A stretch of 53,548 nt of DNA from CAZEQK01 sp964514395 (lineage in GTDB: Bacteria; Bacillota; Bacilli; Tepidibacillales; Tepidibacillaceae), in NCBI GenBank assembly GCA_964514395.1, contig CAZEQK010000021.1, positions 1-53,548 on the forward strand, given 5' to 3'. The notes under the pieces are model-generated. The model was given only the letters and a program-made list of their open reading frames with translations. It had not been told where the DNA came from and did no database searches. The position numbers and the translations under genes are program-made. The stretch's first letter is position 1. Every line of letters starts with the position of its first letter. Positions 32,636 to 41,533 of this stretch are shown here, piece after piece.

Positions 32636-33184
32636 ATGAAATATAATATTCGTGGAGAAAACATTGAAGTGACCAATGCCTTAAGGGAATACGTCGAAAA
32701 GAAAGTAGGACGCATTGAAAAATACTTTGATACTCCGCCTACCTCAGCTGTTAATGTTACAATGAAAGTAGTTAAAGATGTTCATTCAATTGAGGTAACG
32801 GTCCAACTTCCAGGGGTTGTTTTAAGGGGAGAAGAAACAAATGGTGATATGTATGCTGCTATTGATCTTGTAGTTGAAAAGCTTGAAAGACAGATTAGAA
32901 AACACAAAACAAAAGTAAATCGAAAATTTAGACAAGAAGGAAGTTTAAGAACTTTATTTAAGGATGAACCACAAAACAAACATCAAGATGAAACCGATGA
33001 GGATTTACAGGTTGTCAAAACAAAACGTTTTAATATTAAACCAATGGATATAGAAGAGGCTATTCTTCAAATGGATATGCTTGGACATTCTTTCTTCGTA
33101 TTTTCTAACTCTGATACAGAAGAAATGAATGTAGTTTATAAACGTAAAGATGGTAAATATGGGTTAATAGAACCAGAATTTTAA
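32636..33184 (+). CDS. hpf: Long-form ribosome hibernation promoting factor
   Basis: A 182-residue HPF. The N-terminal S30AE domain (MKYNIRGENIEVTNALREYV, EKKVGRIEKYF) binds the decoding centre. The C-terminal domain (VKTKRFNIKPMDIEEAILQM, GHSFFVFSNSDTEEMNVVYK) drives 100S ribosome dimer formation, so this is the long form. The ATG at 32636 has AAAGGAGGAG upstream. Its place before secA-prfB is the Bacillus order (yvyD-secA-prfB). Confidence 0.95.
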   Translation: MKYNIRGENIEVTNALREYVEKKVGRIEKYFDTPPTSAVNVTMKVVKDVHSIEVTVQLPGVVLRGEETNGDMYAAIDLVVEKLERQIRKHKTKVNRKFRQEGSLRTLFKDEPQNKHQDETDEDLQVVKTKRFNIKPMDIEEAILQMDMLGHSFFVFSNSDTEEMNVVYKRKDGKYGLIEPEF

Positions 33185-33193
33185 GCAAATAAT

Positions 33194-33224
33194 AACCAGA
33201 CAAGGCTAGCTTGTCTGGTTTTTT
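33194..33224 (+). terminator. Intrinsic terminator after hpf
   Basis: Perfect 11-bp stem AACCAGACAAG (33194-33204) / CTTGTCTGGTT (33210-33220) with five-base loop and T run. Confidence 0.9.
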
Positions 33225-33282
33225 AAATTTATTGCACCGATAGGCAATAGCCTACATATTGTAATGTAGGGGGTGAGTGTAT

Positions 33283-33534
33283 ATGTCAATCATTAGCTTT
33301 TTTCTCAATATTGTCATATTCTTTTCAGTTTCCTCTTTATCAAAGTGGCTATTTACAAGATATACGAAGAACAAGGTAAAATTTAAATGGATTTCCACCA
33401 TATTAGTTATTATTACAATTATAATATGGATGTCAATTCCTAATCATTGGTTAACATTAGTATTTTTTGCAATAACCTTTGGTACAAGAATCAGTGAGAA
33501 AAAGATAAATACCAAAAATAAAATATTATATTAG
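33283..33534 (+). CDS. Small two-helix membrane protein
   Basis: An 83-residue protein with hydrophobic segments IISFFLNIVIFFSVSSL and ISTILVIITIIIWMSIPNHW, then WLTLVFFAITFGTRI. The link and the C-terminus are Lys-rich. I do not recognise the family. The ATG at 33283 is preceded by AGGGGGTG. It is flanked by terminators on both sides, so it is a separate unit. Confidence 0.65.
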   Translation: MSIISFFLNIVIFFSVSSLSKWLFTRYTKNKVKFKWISTILVIITIIIWMSIPNHWLTLVFFAITFGTRISEKKINTKNKILY

Positions 33535-33539
33535 CATGT

Positions 33540-33565
33540 GCTGCCATAAGGGCAGCAATATTTTT
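33540..33565 (+). terminator. Intrinsic terminator after small membrane protein
   Basis: GCTGCC (33540-33545), loop ATAAG, GGCAGC (33551-33556), then AATATTTTT. Confidence 0.75.
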
Positions 33566-33735
33566 GTAATAAAAGGTAACATGATTTTTTAAATTTTTTT
33601 CGCTTTTTACCTATGAAAAATGTTAGAATATAATTTAGAGTATTATTTTTCAACACCTTATTATGATGTTGGACAGGTTTTCTTATGAATAGATATAATT
33701 TAAAATTATTATAGAGTATGAGAGGAGAGGTTCCC

Positions 33736-36240
33736 GTGTTTGGATTGATAAAAAAGATTGTTGGTGATACAAACGAGAGGGAATTAAAACGATTAAGTAA
33801 AAAGCTTGAAAATGTAAATGAATATGAAGAACAAATAGCAAAGCTGACAGACGAGCAATTAAAGCATAAAACAGTGGAATTTAAAGAACGTTTTGAAAAT
33901 GGTAGTACCCTTGATGATCTGATGGCTGAGAGCTTCGCAGTTGTTAGAGAGACATCAAAAAGGGTATTAGGTAAAAGGCATTTCGATGTACAAATTATCG
34001 GTGCTATTGTTCTTCATGAAGGAAAAATTGCTGAAATGAAGACTGGTGAAGGAAAAACATTAGTGGCCACCTTACCAGCCTATTTGAATGCCTTAACTGG
34101 AAAAGGTGTTCATATTATAACAGTGAATGAGTATTTGGCTGAGCGTGATAGAAATGAAATGGGTAAAATTTTTGAGTTTTTAGGCTTAACAGTAGGATTA
34201 AATATACATGATTTAATGCCACCTGATAAGCAGGCTGCATATGCTGCAGATATTACCTATGGAACCAATAATGAATTTGGTTTTGATTATTTAAGGGATA
34301 ATATGGTGCTATATAAAGAACAATTAGTTCAACGACCCTTAAATTATGCAATTATTGATGAGGTGGATAGTATTCTTGTTGATGAAGCTAGAACTCCTCT
34401 TATCATATCTGGTCATTCTGGGAAATCAACTGACCTATATTATGCAGCTTCTAACTTTGTTAAAAGATTGAAGCTGGAAGAAGATTATACGTTAGATGAA
34501 AAAACTAATTCTGTCGTATTAACTGAGCAGGCTGTAGAAAAAGCAGAGAGATCATTTGGAATAGATAACTTATATGATAACCAACATCTTACTATAAACC
34601 ATCATATCACCCAAGCCTTAAAGGCAAAGGTGCTAATGAAGCTGGATAAGGATTATGTCGTACAGGACGGTCAGGTTATCATCGTTGATAGCTTTACAGG
34701 ACGATTAATGCACGGTCGTAAATACAGTGATGGTTTACATCAGGCAATTGAAGCAAAAGAAGGACTAAAAGTACAAAATGAAAGCATGACCCTTGCTACT
34801 ATTACATTACAAAACTATTTTAGAATGTATAAGAAATTATCAGGAATGACTGGTACAGCGAAAACAGAGGAAGAGGAATTTCGTAAAATCTATAATCTAG
34901 ATGTCATCGTAGTTCCTACAAATGAATCAATGATTCGTATGGACATGCCTGATGTTGTTTATAAATCGGAAATGAGTAAATTTCGAGCAGTTGTAGATGA
35001 GATCGTGAGATTACATGATAATAGACAACCTGTTTTAGTAGGGACTATCTCAATTGAAAACTCGGAATTATTATCAGATATGCTTAAGAAAAAAGGGGTA
35101 CCACATAACGTATTAAATGCTAAATACCACGCTCAAGAAGCAGAGATTGTTTCTAATGCAGGGATATCAGGAATGGTGACCATTGCAACAAATATGGCTG
35201 GTCGTGGTACAGATATTGTTTTAGGTGGTGGAGTTAAAGAGGTTGGCGGTTTGCATATACTAGGAACGGAGCGACATGAGAGCAGGCGTATTGATAATCA
35301 GCTACGTGGACGTTCAGGACGACAAGGTGATCCTGGTTCATCTCAATTCTATATCTCTTTAGAGGATGACCTGATGCGTAAATTCGGCTCCGACCATATT
35401 ATGGGCATGATGGATAAATTGGGTATGCAAGAGGATCAACCGATTGAGAGTAAAATGATTTCAAGAGCGATTGAACAGGCACAAAAGAGAGTTGAAGGAC
35501 AAAACTTCGATTTACGTCGAATCGTCTTACAATATGATGATGTGATGAATCAACAACGTGAAATTATCTATCGTCAAAGACGTGAAGTACTTGGAAGTGA
35601 AGACCTGCGAGAGGTTATTATTAGTATGATTATGAATCTTGCTGAGAGACTTGTTGCTATTCATTGTCCTGAAGAATTAGTACAAGAAGAGTGGGATTTA
35701 GAGGCAATTATCAATCAAGCAAACGCAACGTTCCTTCATGAAGGAACATTAACAAGTAAAGATATCTGGGGCAAGGAGCCAGAAGAGATAATAGAGGTTT
35801 TCAGTGAAATCATTGAAAAACAATATAAAGCCCGTGAAGAAGAGTTAGGCGAAGGAATGCTAGAGTTTGAAAAAGTGGTTTTATTACGGGCAGTTGATAG
35901 TAAATGGATGGATCATATCGATGCGATGGATCAGCTAAGACAGGGTATACATTTGCGTGCCTATGGACAGACAGATCCTTTAAGGGAATATCAAATGGAA
36001 GGCTTTGAAATGTTTAATGGAATGATTCAATCGATTGAAGAGGAAGTAGCCACATATATTATGAAGGCACAAATTCAAAACAATCTAGAACGTGAAGCCG
36101 TAGCAGTTGGACAAGCGGTTAATCCTAAAGAAGAGAATACTAAGAAGACACCAGTAAAGGCAGATAAGAAGGTTGGACGAAATGAATTGTGCCCATGTGG
36201 AAGTGGGAAAAAATATAAACATTGTCATGGCATGGAATAG
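33736..36240 (+). CDS. secA: Preprotein translocase ATPase SecA
   Basis: An 834-residue SecA, normal for Bacillus. Walker A is in MKTGEGKTLVATLPA, Walker B in YAIIDEVDSILVDEARTPL, and helicase-like motif VI in GRSGRQGDPGSSQFYISLED. The C-terminus is a SecB/phospholipid-binding zinc motif, CPCGSGKKYKHCHG. It drives post-translational secretion through SecYEG. The GTG at 33736 (MFGLIKKIVG) is preceded by AGGAGAGG five bases away; an ATG 18 bases upstream would swallow the ribosome site. Confidence 0.97.
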   Translation: MFGLIKKIVGDTNERELKRLSKKLENVNEYEEQIAKLTDEQLKHKTVEFKERFENGSTLDDLMAESFAVVRETSKRVLGKRHFDVQIIGAIVLHEGKIAEMKTGEGKTLVATLPAYLNALTGKGVHIITVNEYLAERDRNEMGKIFEFLGLTVGLNIHDLMPPDKQAAYAADITYGTNNEFGFDYLRDNMVLYKEQLVQRPLNYAIIDEVDSILVDEARTPLIISGHSGKSTDLYYAASNFVKRLKLEEDYTLDEKTNSVVLTEQAVEKAERSFGIDNLYDNQHLTINHHITQALKAKVLMKLDKDYVVQDGQVIIVDSFTGRLMHGRKYSDGLHQAIEAKEGLKVQNESMTLATITLQNYFRMYKKLSGMTGTAKTEEEEFRKIYNLDVIVVPTNESMIRMDMPDVVYKSEMSKFRAVVDEIVRLHDNRQPVLVGTISIENSELLSDMLKKKGVPHNVLNAKYHAQEAEIVSNAGISGMVTIATNMAGRGTDIVLGGGVKEVGGLHILGTERHESRRIDNQLRGRSGRQGDPGSSQFYISLEDDLMRKFGSDHIMGMMDKLGMQEDQPIESKMISRAIEQAQKRVEGQNFDLRRIVLQYDDVMNQQREIIYRQRREVLGSEDLREVIISMIMNLAERLVAIHCPEELVQEEWDLEAIINQANATFLHEGTLTSKDIWGKEPEEIIEVFSEIIEKQYKAREEELGEGMLEFEKVVLLRAVDSKWMDHIDAMDQLRQGIHLRAYGQTDPLREYQMEGFEMFNGMIQSIEEEVATYIMKAQIQNNLEREAVAVGQAVNPKEENTKKTPVKADKKVGRNELCPCGSGKKYKHCHGME

Positions 36241-36250
36241 CTAATGATTA

Positions 36251-36281
36251 GAAAACTTGGCATCATGCCAAGTTTTCTTTT
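36251..36281 (+). terminator. Intrinsic terminator after secA
   Basis: A 13-bp perfect repeat GAAAACTTGGCAT (36251-36263) / ATGCCAAGTTTTC (36265-36277) followed by Ts. Confidence 0.85.
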
Positions 36282-36380
36282 AGGTTACATTTGATTTCGT
36301 TTCTACTATTATGTATATTGGAACTCTTTAAAAACTATGTTATGATGTTAATTGAATTTTCACTAAAGGGGTGTAGTGTT

Positions 36381-37491
36381 ATGTTTTCAGATATTGAGTT
36401 AAAGCAAGAACTGGGAAAGATGGCCAAAAGGTTGGCGGAGATCAGGGGGTCTCTTTGACATAGATCATAAGAAAGAGAAAATAAAAGAATTAGAATTAAG
36501 CATGACAGCTCCGGATTTTTGGGATAATCAAGAGATTGCTCAAAAAATAATGTCAGAAATGAATCACATCAAAGATCAGCTAGAAAAAATAGAAGCTTTA
36601 GAAGAGCAATATGAAGAAGTCCAAGTTTTAATAGAAATCGCCGATGAAGAGAATGATGAATCCTTTCATAAGGATATTGAGAAGAATATGATCACCTTAA
36701 AAAATAACTTTCAGGAATTTGAATTACAGTTACTATTAAATAGTCCCTATGACAAAAATAATGCCATTCTAGAAATTCATCCTGGAGCTGGGGGTACGGA
36801 GTCTCAGGATTGGGGTGCTATGCTATTAAGGATGTATATTAGATGGGCAGAAGACCACGATTATAACGTGGAAACCATTGATTATCTAGCTGGGGATGAG
36901 GCAGGCATAAAGAGTGTGACATTATTAATAAAAGGACATAATTCTTTTGGCTATTTAAAAAGTGAAAAGGGAGTACATCGGTTGGTTCGGATTTCTCCAT
37001 TTGATGCTTCTGGAAGAAGACATACATCCTTTTGTAGTGTCAATGTGGTACCTGAGGTAGATGATGATATCGACATTGAAATCAAAAGTGAGGATTTAAA
37101 AATAGATACCTACCGTTCAAGTGGCGCTGGTGGTCAGCATGTCAATACTACGGATTCAGCTGTTCGTATCACTCACCTTCCTACTAATACAGTGGTTACC
37201 TGCCAAAATCAGAGATCGCAAATTAAAAACCGGGAAAAAGCGATGAAAATTTTAAAGGCTAGATTATATGAGTTACAAATAAAAGAGCAGGAAAAGGAAT
37301 TGGCTGAAATACGGGGAGAACAAAAAGAAATTGGCTGGGGTAGCCAAATTAGATCCTATGTTTTCCATCCGTACTCTATGGTGAAGGATCATAGGACCAA
37401 TGTCGAAGTTGGGAATGTAAATGCAGTAATGGATGGAAATATAGACGCTTTTATTGATAAATACTTAAGAAATAATATAGCAAAAGATTAA
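36381..37491 (+). CDS. prfB: Peptide chain release factor 2, programmed +1 frameshift
   Basis: The gene is read in two frames. 36381-36455 encodes 25 residues from an ATG to CTT, then TGA at 36456-36458. The sequence AGGGGGTCTCTTTGAC holds the internal Shine-Dalgarno-like AGGGGG and the slip CTT-TGA-C. Reading shifts +1 to GAC at 36457 and continues to 37491, giving about 369 residues. The RF2 SPF motif (ISPFDASGRRHTSF) and GGQ (SSGAGGQHVNTTDSAVRI) are present. RF2 ends translation at UGA and UAA; shortage of RF2 raises frameshifting, so the gene regulates itself. Confidence 0.97.
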
Positions 37492-37525
37492 TATGAAATG
37501 TGAATTCTTATAACTGGAGAAATTG

Positions 37526-38383
37526 ATGAAACCGAATAATATGTTAATAAAGGATAGGCCTATTGTTACTGAATATGTTTACTTGATTTCTGGTTCTATG
37601 ATTGTAGCCCTAGCCTTTAATCTATTTTTAAACCCAAATAATATTGCACCAGGTGGTGTAAGTGGTTTAAGTACAATCATAGAATATCAATTTGGTATAG
37701 AGGCAGCTTATAGCCAATGGGCGCTTAATATCCCTCTATTGATTGCGGGTGTGATACTATTAGGGAAAAAATTTGGTACTAAAACGCTACTAGGAACCAT
37801 GATATTTCCGTTTTTTGTTTTTTTAACGAAAGATCTCATCCCTTTAACAACGCAATTATTGTTAGCATCCGTTTATGGTGGAGTTGGAATAGGGATTGGA
37901 TTAGGATTAATTTTCCGTGGGAAAGCCTCTACAGGCGGAACAGATTTAGCAGCTCAAATTATACATAAATATACTGGGGTTAGCTTGGGTGTTGCTATTT
38001 TAATGATGGATGGAATGGTTGTTATTACGTCTGGAGTTGTCTTTGGTCCTGAACGGGCGATGTATGCGCTCATGTCATTATATATTACTAGTAAAACCAT
38101 TGACATCATTCAATTGGGACTGGGTTATACGAAAATGGCATTTATCATTTCCAATAAAAAGGAAAGAATCGGACAGACTATTATTAATGACTTAAAAAGA
38201 GGCGTTACGATAATGGAAGGCACTGGTGGATACACAAGAAGTGAACGACAAATATTGTTGGTTGTCTTTCAACAAAGAGAAACAACCAAATTAAAGGAAT
38301 TAGTGAAACAGGTTGATCCGCAAGCCTTTGTTATTGTTACTGACGCGAATGAAGTTTTAGGACAAGGATTTAAAAGCTATTAA
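37526..38383 (+). CDS. YitT family membrane protein
   Basis: A 285-residue protein with about five to six N-terminal membrane helices (DUF161; ISGSMIVALAFNLFLNPNNI, GKASTGGTDLAAQIIHKYTG) and a C-terminal soluble DUF2179 domain (GYTRSERQILLVVFQQRETT, VDPQAFVIVTDANEVLGQGF). The family is common in Bacillus, with no agreed transport or sensing function. A TTG lies directly before the chosen ATG at 37526; CTGGAG is the ribosome site. Confidence 0.85.
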   Translation: MKPNNMLIKDRPIVTEYVYLISGSMIVALAFNLFLNPNNIAPGGVSGLSTIIEYQFGIEAAYSQWALNIPLLIAGVILLGKKFGTKTLLGTMIFPFFVFLTKDLIPLTTQLLLASVYGGVGIGIGLGLIFRGKASTGGTDLAAQIIHKYTGVSLGVAILMMDGMVVITSGVVFGPERAMYALMSLYITSKTIDIIQLGLGYTKMAFIISNKKERIGQTIINDLKRGVTIMEGTGGYTRSERQILLVVFQQRETTKLKELVKQVDPQAFVIVTDANEVLGQGFKSY

Positions 38384-38427
38384 TATATGTTATGAATCAT
38401 TCTAAATGAAAGTGGAGGGAAAAGAAC

Positions 38428-39267
38428 ATGGCATTTGACGAAACAACATTATCTTTATTACAAGAAAAAGCTACAGCCATTCGTCAGAGTATTGTCAAAA
38501 TGGTTGCGGAAGCAAGCTCTGGCCATCCTGGTGGCTCACTGTCTGCAGCTGATATTTTAACGGTATTGTATTTTCATGAAATGAATATTGACCCTAAAAA
38601 TATTGATAACCCTGATCGAGATCGGTTTGTTTTAAGTAAAGGACACGCAAGTCCAGTACTTTATGCTTCATTAGCAGAAAAGGGATATTTTCCAAAGGAA
38701 GAGCTCATGACATTTCGTAAAATAAATTCGAGATTACAGGGACATCCAAGCAAAAAGTCTTTACCTGGTGTGGAAATGAGTACAGGTTCATTAGGACAAG
38801 GTTTGTCTGCTGCAAATGGCATGGCACTAGCAGGAAAAATCGATAAAAAGGATTATCGAGTATTTGTCATAATGGGTGATGGCGAGATCCAAGAGGGTAT
38901 GATTTGGGAAGCGGCGATGGCTGCTGGTCATTATAAGCTAGATAATTTAACAGCGTTTATAGATTATAATCACTTACAGATAGATGGGGTCATCGATGAC
39001 ATTATGAACCCAGCTCCTATAGATGATAAGTTCAAAGCATTTGGCTGGCATGTCATTGTTATTGACGGACATGATATGAATCAAATCGATGATGCGATTC
39101 AAGAGGCTAAGAAGATAAAAGGAAAACCAACCATGATCATTGCCAATACGATAAAGGGGAAGGGCGTTTCCTTTATGGAGAATCAGGTTGGCTGGCATGG
39201 AACGGCTCCAAATGAAGAACAATTAAAGCAAGCATTAGCAGAATTGAATGGAGGGGAAGCAAAATGA
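38428..39267 (+). CDS. Transketolase, N-terminal subunit
   Basis: A 279-residue protein equal to the thiamine-diphosphate-binding half of transketolase: SSGHPGGSLSAADILTVLYF, VLSKGHASPVLYASLAEKGY and MGDGEIQEGMIWEAAMAAGH followed by the conserved Asn in IDYNHLQID. The product pairs with the next gene to make an active enzyme of the pentose phosphate pathway. Split forms are known in archaea and some Bacillota. Starts after GTGGAGGG and overlaps the next gene by 4 bp. Confidence 0.92.
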   Translation: MAFDETTLSLLQEKATAIRQSIVKMVAEASSGHPGGSLSAADILTVLYFHEMNIDPKNIDNPDRDRFVLSKGHASPVLYASLAEKGYFPKEELMTFRKINSRLQGHPSKKSLPGVEMSTGSLGQGLSAANGMALAGKIDKKDYRVFVIMGDGEIQEGMIWEAAMAAGHYKLDNLTAFIDYNHLQIDGVIDDIMNPAPIDDKFKAFGWHVIVIDGHDMNQIDDAIQEAKKIKGKPTMIIANTIKGKGVSFMENQVGWHGTAPNEEQLKQALAELNGGEAK

Positions 39268-40190
39268 GTATGATTGCAACCCGTGATGCATATGGCAAGG
39301 CATTGGTAGAGGTAGGAGAAAAATATCCTAATATTATTGTTTTAGACGCTGATTTGTCAAAATCTACGAAAACTGTAGAATTTTCAAAGGCTTTTCCAGA
39401 CCGATTTTTTGATATTGGAATTGCTGAAGCGAATATGATAGGAACAGCTGCAGGGTTAGCGACGACTGGTAAAATTCCATTTGTTAGTACCTTTGCGCTT
39501 TTTGGAACCCTACGGGTAGGAGACCAAATTCGTAACTCCATCTGTTATCCAAACCTAAATGTAAAAATTGCGGTGACCCATTCAGGACTGACATTAGGAG
39601 AGGATGGAGCATCTCACCAAGCGATAGAGGATATCGCTTTAATGAGGGCGATTCCAAATATGACCGTTATCGTACCAGCAGATGCAGAAGAAACAAAGCA
39701 AGTGATTCATGCAGCAGCAGAATATAATGGACCGATGTATATCCGATTAGGACGTCCAAAGGTTCCAGTGGTATTTGATGAAAGCTATACCTTTGAAATA
39801 GGAAAAGGTACGGTTGTTCATGATGGTACAGATGTAACGGTTATTGCAATGGGTGTGATGTTAGGTCCAGCAATTGAAGCAGCAAAGGAATTAAAAGAAA
39901 ATGGTATCTCTGTAAGAGTGATTAATATCTCTACCATTAAACCAATCGATCAGGAAATTATCCTTAAAGCTGCAAAGGAGACCAAAGGGATCGTCACTGC
40001 GGAGGAGCATAATATTTTTGGCGGACTTGGAAGTGCTGTTGCTGAAGTTGTATCAGAAAGTGCTCCAACGATTGTGAAGCGAGTTGGTGTTGAGGATACC
40101 TTCGGGGAATCTGGGAAACCAGATGAACTATTGCAAAAATATGGTTTAACGAAAGAGCACATTATTGAAAAGGTAAAGGAAATCCTATAG
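39264..40190 (+). CDS. Transketolase, C-terminal subunit
   Basis: A 308-residue protein with the pyrimidine-binding and C-terminal domains: DRFFDIGIAEANMIGTAAGL (catalytic Glu), IPFVSTFALFGTLRVGDQIR, THSGLTLGEDGASHQAIEDI, and VRVINISTIKPIDQEIILKA then TAEEHNIFGGLGSAVAEVVS. It completes the transketolase started by the overlapping gene upstream. A strong terminator follows. Confidence 0.92.
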   Translation: MSMIATRDAYGKALVEVGEKYPNIIVLDADLSKSTKTVEFSKAFPDRFFDIGIAEANMIGTAAGLATTGKIPFVSTFALFGTLRVGDQIRNSICYPNLNVKIAVTHSGLTLGEDGASHQAIEDIALMRAIPNMTVIVPADAEETKQVIHAAAEYNGPMYIRLGRPKVPVVFDESYTFEIGKGTVVHDGTDVTVIAMGVMLGPAIEAAKELKENGISVRVINISTIKPIDQEIILKAAKETKGIVTAEEHNIFGGLGSAVAEVVSESAPTIVKRVGVEDTFGESGKPDELLQKYGLTKEHIIEKVKEIL

Positions 40191-40238
40191 GGGAAATTCT
40201 ATATCTAGGAATCTTTTATTAAAGAAAATAAAAGAATG

Positions 40239-40276
40239 ACAAGTGTTTAGAATCTATTCTGAACACTTGTTTTTTT
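40239..40276 (+). terminator. Intrinsic terminator after transketolase genes
   Basis: A 15-bp stem with one G-U pair (40239-40253 / 40256-40270) followed by six Ts. Confidence 0.85.
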
Positions 40277-40377
40277 ATGCCTATCGATGAATAAAAAAGA
40301 ATTAGCGATCTATTCTTCCTTTGTTTATATTGGTAAAAAAATAAAGATATATTCAATAATTAAACAAAAAAAAGATG

Positions 40378-40412
40378 TTGTATTTTTATGCTTAACAACG
40401 TATAATAATTCA
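40378..40412 (+). promoter_or_regulatory. argC promoter overlapped by tandem ARG boxes
   Basis: TTGTAT (40378-40383), 17 bp, TATAAT (40401-40406) form the promoter. TGTATTTTTATGCT (40379-40392) and CGTATAATAATTCA (40399-40412) each match 13 of 14 positions of the ARG box core TGNATWWWWATNCA. Their centres are 20 bp apart, suited to one ArgR/AhrC hexamer. One box covers the -35, the other the -10, predicting arginine-dependent repression. Confidence 0.75.
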
Positions 40413-40456
40413 TAAATGTTTATAAATATTAATTAAGGTAATGAAATGGGGAGTAA

Positions 40457-41512
40457 ATGATGAATGTAGTTGTTGTAGGTGCTAGTGGTTATAGTGGAAT
40501 TGAATTAATTAGAATTTTACTCCAGCACCCGAGAGTGAATATTACCCATTTATTTGTTAATAGCCAAGATTATAAATCAATTTTAGAAATATACCCACAT
40601 TTACAGGACATGATAAATGTACCGATTGAAGCTTTATCTCATTTGACAGAGGAAAGGCTACGAAGGATTAAGGAAGAGGTGGACGTTGTATTTCTAGCAA
40701 CTCCGTCTGGTGTAAGCAAAGAATTAGCACCGAAATTTATAAATAATCATTTAAAAATAATAGATTTATCTGGGGATTTTAGATTGAAGGATACAGCTGA
40801 ATACAAGCAATGGTACCAAATGGAGCCGGGAGATCCTGATATATTAGCTAAAGCAGTGTATGGATTACCTGAATGGTTTACAGAGGAGATTAAACAAGCG
40901 CAGTTCATAGCAAATCCAGGTTGCTATGCAACAAGCATCATCTTAGGATTAGCACCATTGTATAAGCATAGTTTTCCTGTGAGGAATGTGATTATTGATG
41001 CGAAATCTGGTATATCAGGGGCAGGTAGAGGACTAAGCAGAAAAACTCATTACGCAGAAGTGAATGAAAATATCAAAGCATATAAGCTTGGCAATCATCA
41101 GCATATTCCGGAAATAGAGCAAACCTTGCGAAGGATAGATAAGGATGCGAATACGATACAGATGATTCCCCATTTAGTCCCAATGACAAGGGGGATTCTA
41201 TCGACGATCTATGTTGAATTTGAAGAAGAGGTTGATGAAGAGAAGATTCTTGCTACTTATCAACAAAGCTATCATAAACAACATTTCGTTCGCATACGAC
41301 CTGATGGGACTTATCCCCAGACAAAAGATGTTTTCGGTACTAATTATAATGATATAGGTTTATTTTTTGATGAACGGACAAAAAGATTAATTATTATTTC
41401 AGTCATAGACAATTTAATGAAAGGTGCAGCAGGTCAGGCTGTTCAAAATTTTAATATCATGATGGGTTTTGAACAGACGATGGGATTATCTTTTATTCCG
41501 TTATACCCATAA
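40457..41512 (+). CDS. argC: N-acetyl-gamma-glutamyl-phosphate reductase
   Basis: A 351-residue NADPH-dependent reductase. VVVGASGYSGIELIRILLQH binds NADP; ANPGCYATSIILGLAPLY holds the catalytic Cys; DAKSGISGAGRGLS and YKLGNHQHIPEIEQ follow. It makes N-acetylglutamate semialdehyde in arginine synthesis. First gene of an operon with argJBD, carAB and argF. ATGs at 40457 and 40460 follow GGGGAG. Confidence 0.96.
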   Translation: MMNVVVVGASGYSGIELIRILLQHPRVNITHLFVNSQDYKSILEIYPHLQDMINVPIEALSHLTEERLRRIKEEVDVVFLATPSGVSKELAPKFINNHLKIIDLSGDFRLKDTAEYKQWYQMEPGDPDILAKAVYGLPEWFTEEIKQAQFIANPGCYATSIILGLAPLYKHSFPVRNVIIDAKSGISGAGRGLSRKTHYAEVNENIKAYKLGNHQHIPEIEQTLRRIDKDANTIQMIPHLVPMTRGILSTIYVEFEEEVDEEKILATYQQSYHKQHFVRIRPDGTYPQTKDVFGTNYNDIGLFFDERTKRLIIISVIDNLMKGAAGQAVQNFNIMMGFEQTMGLSFIPLYP

Positions 41513-41533
41513 ACCTGTGCAGGAGGGGACCAA

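Noticed and set aside
36456..36458. In-frame TGA near the start of prfB as evidence of a pseudogene
   Set aside because: It is the known RF2 autoregulatory +1 frameshift site, with all flanking elements present.
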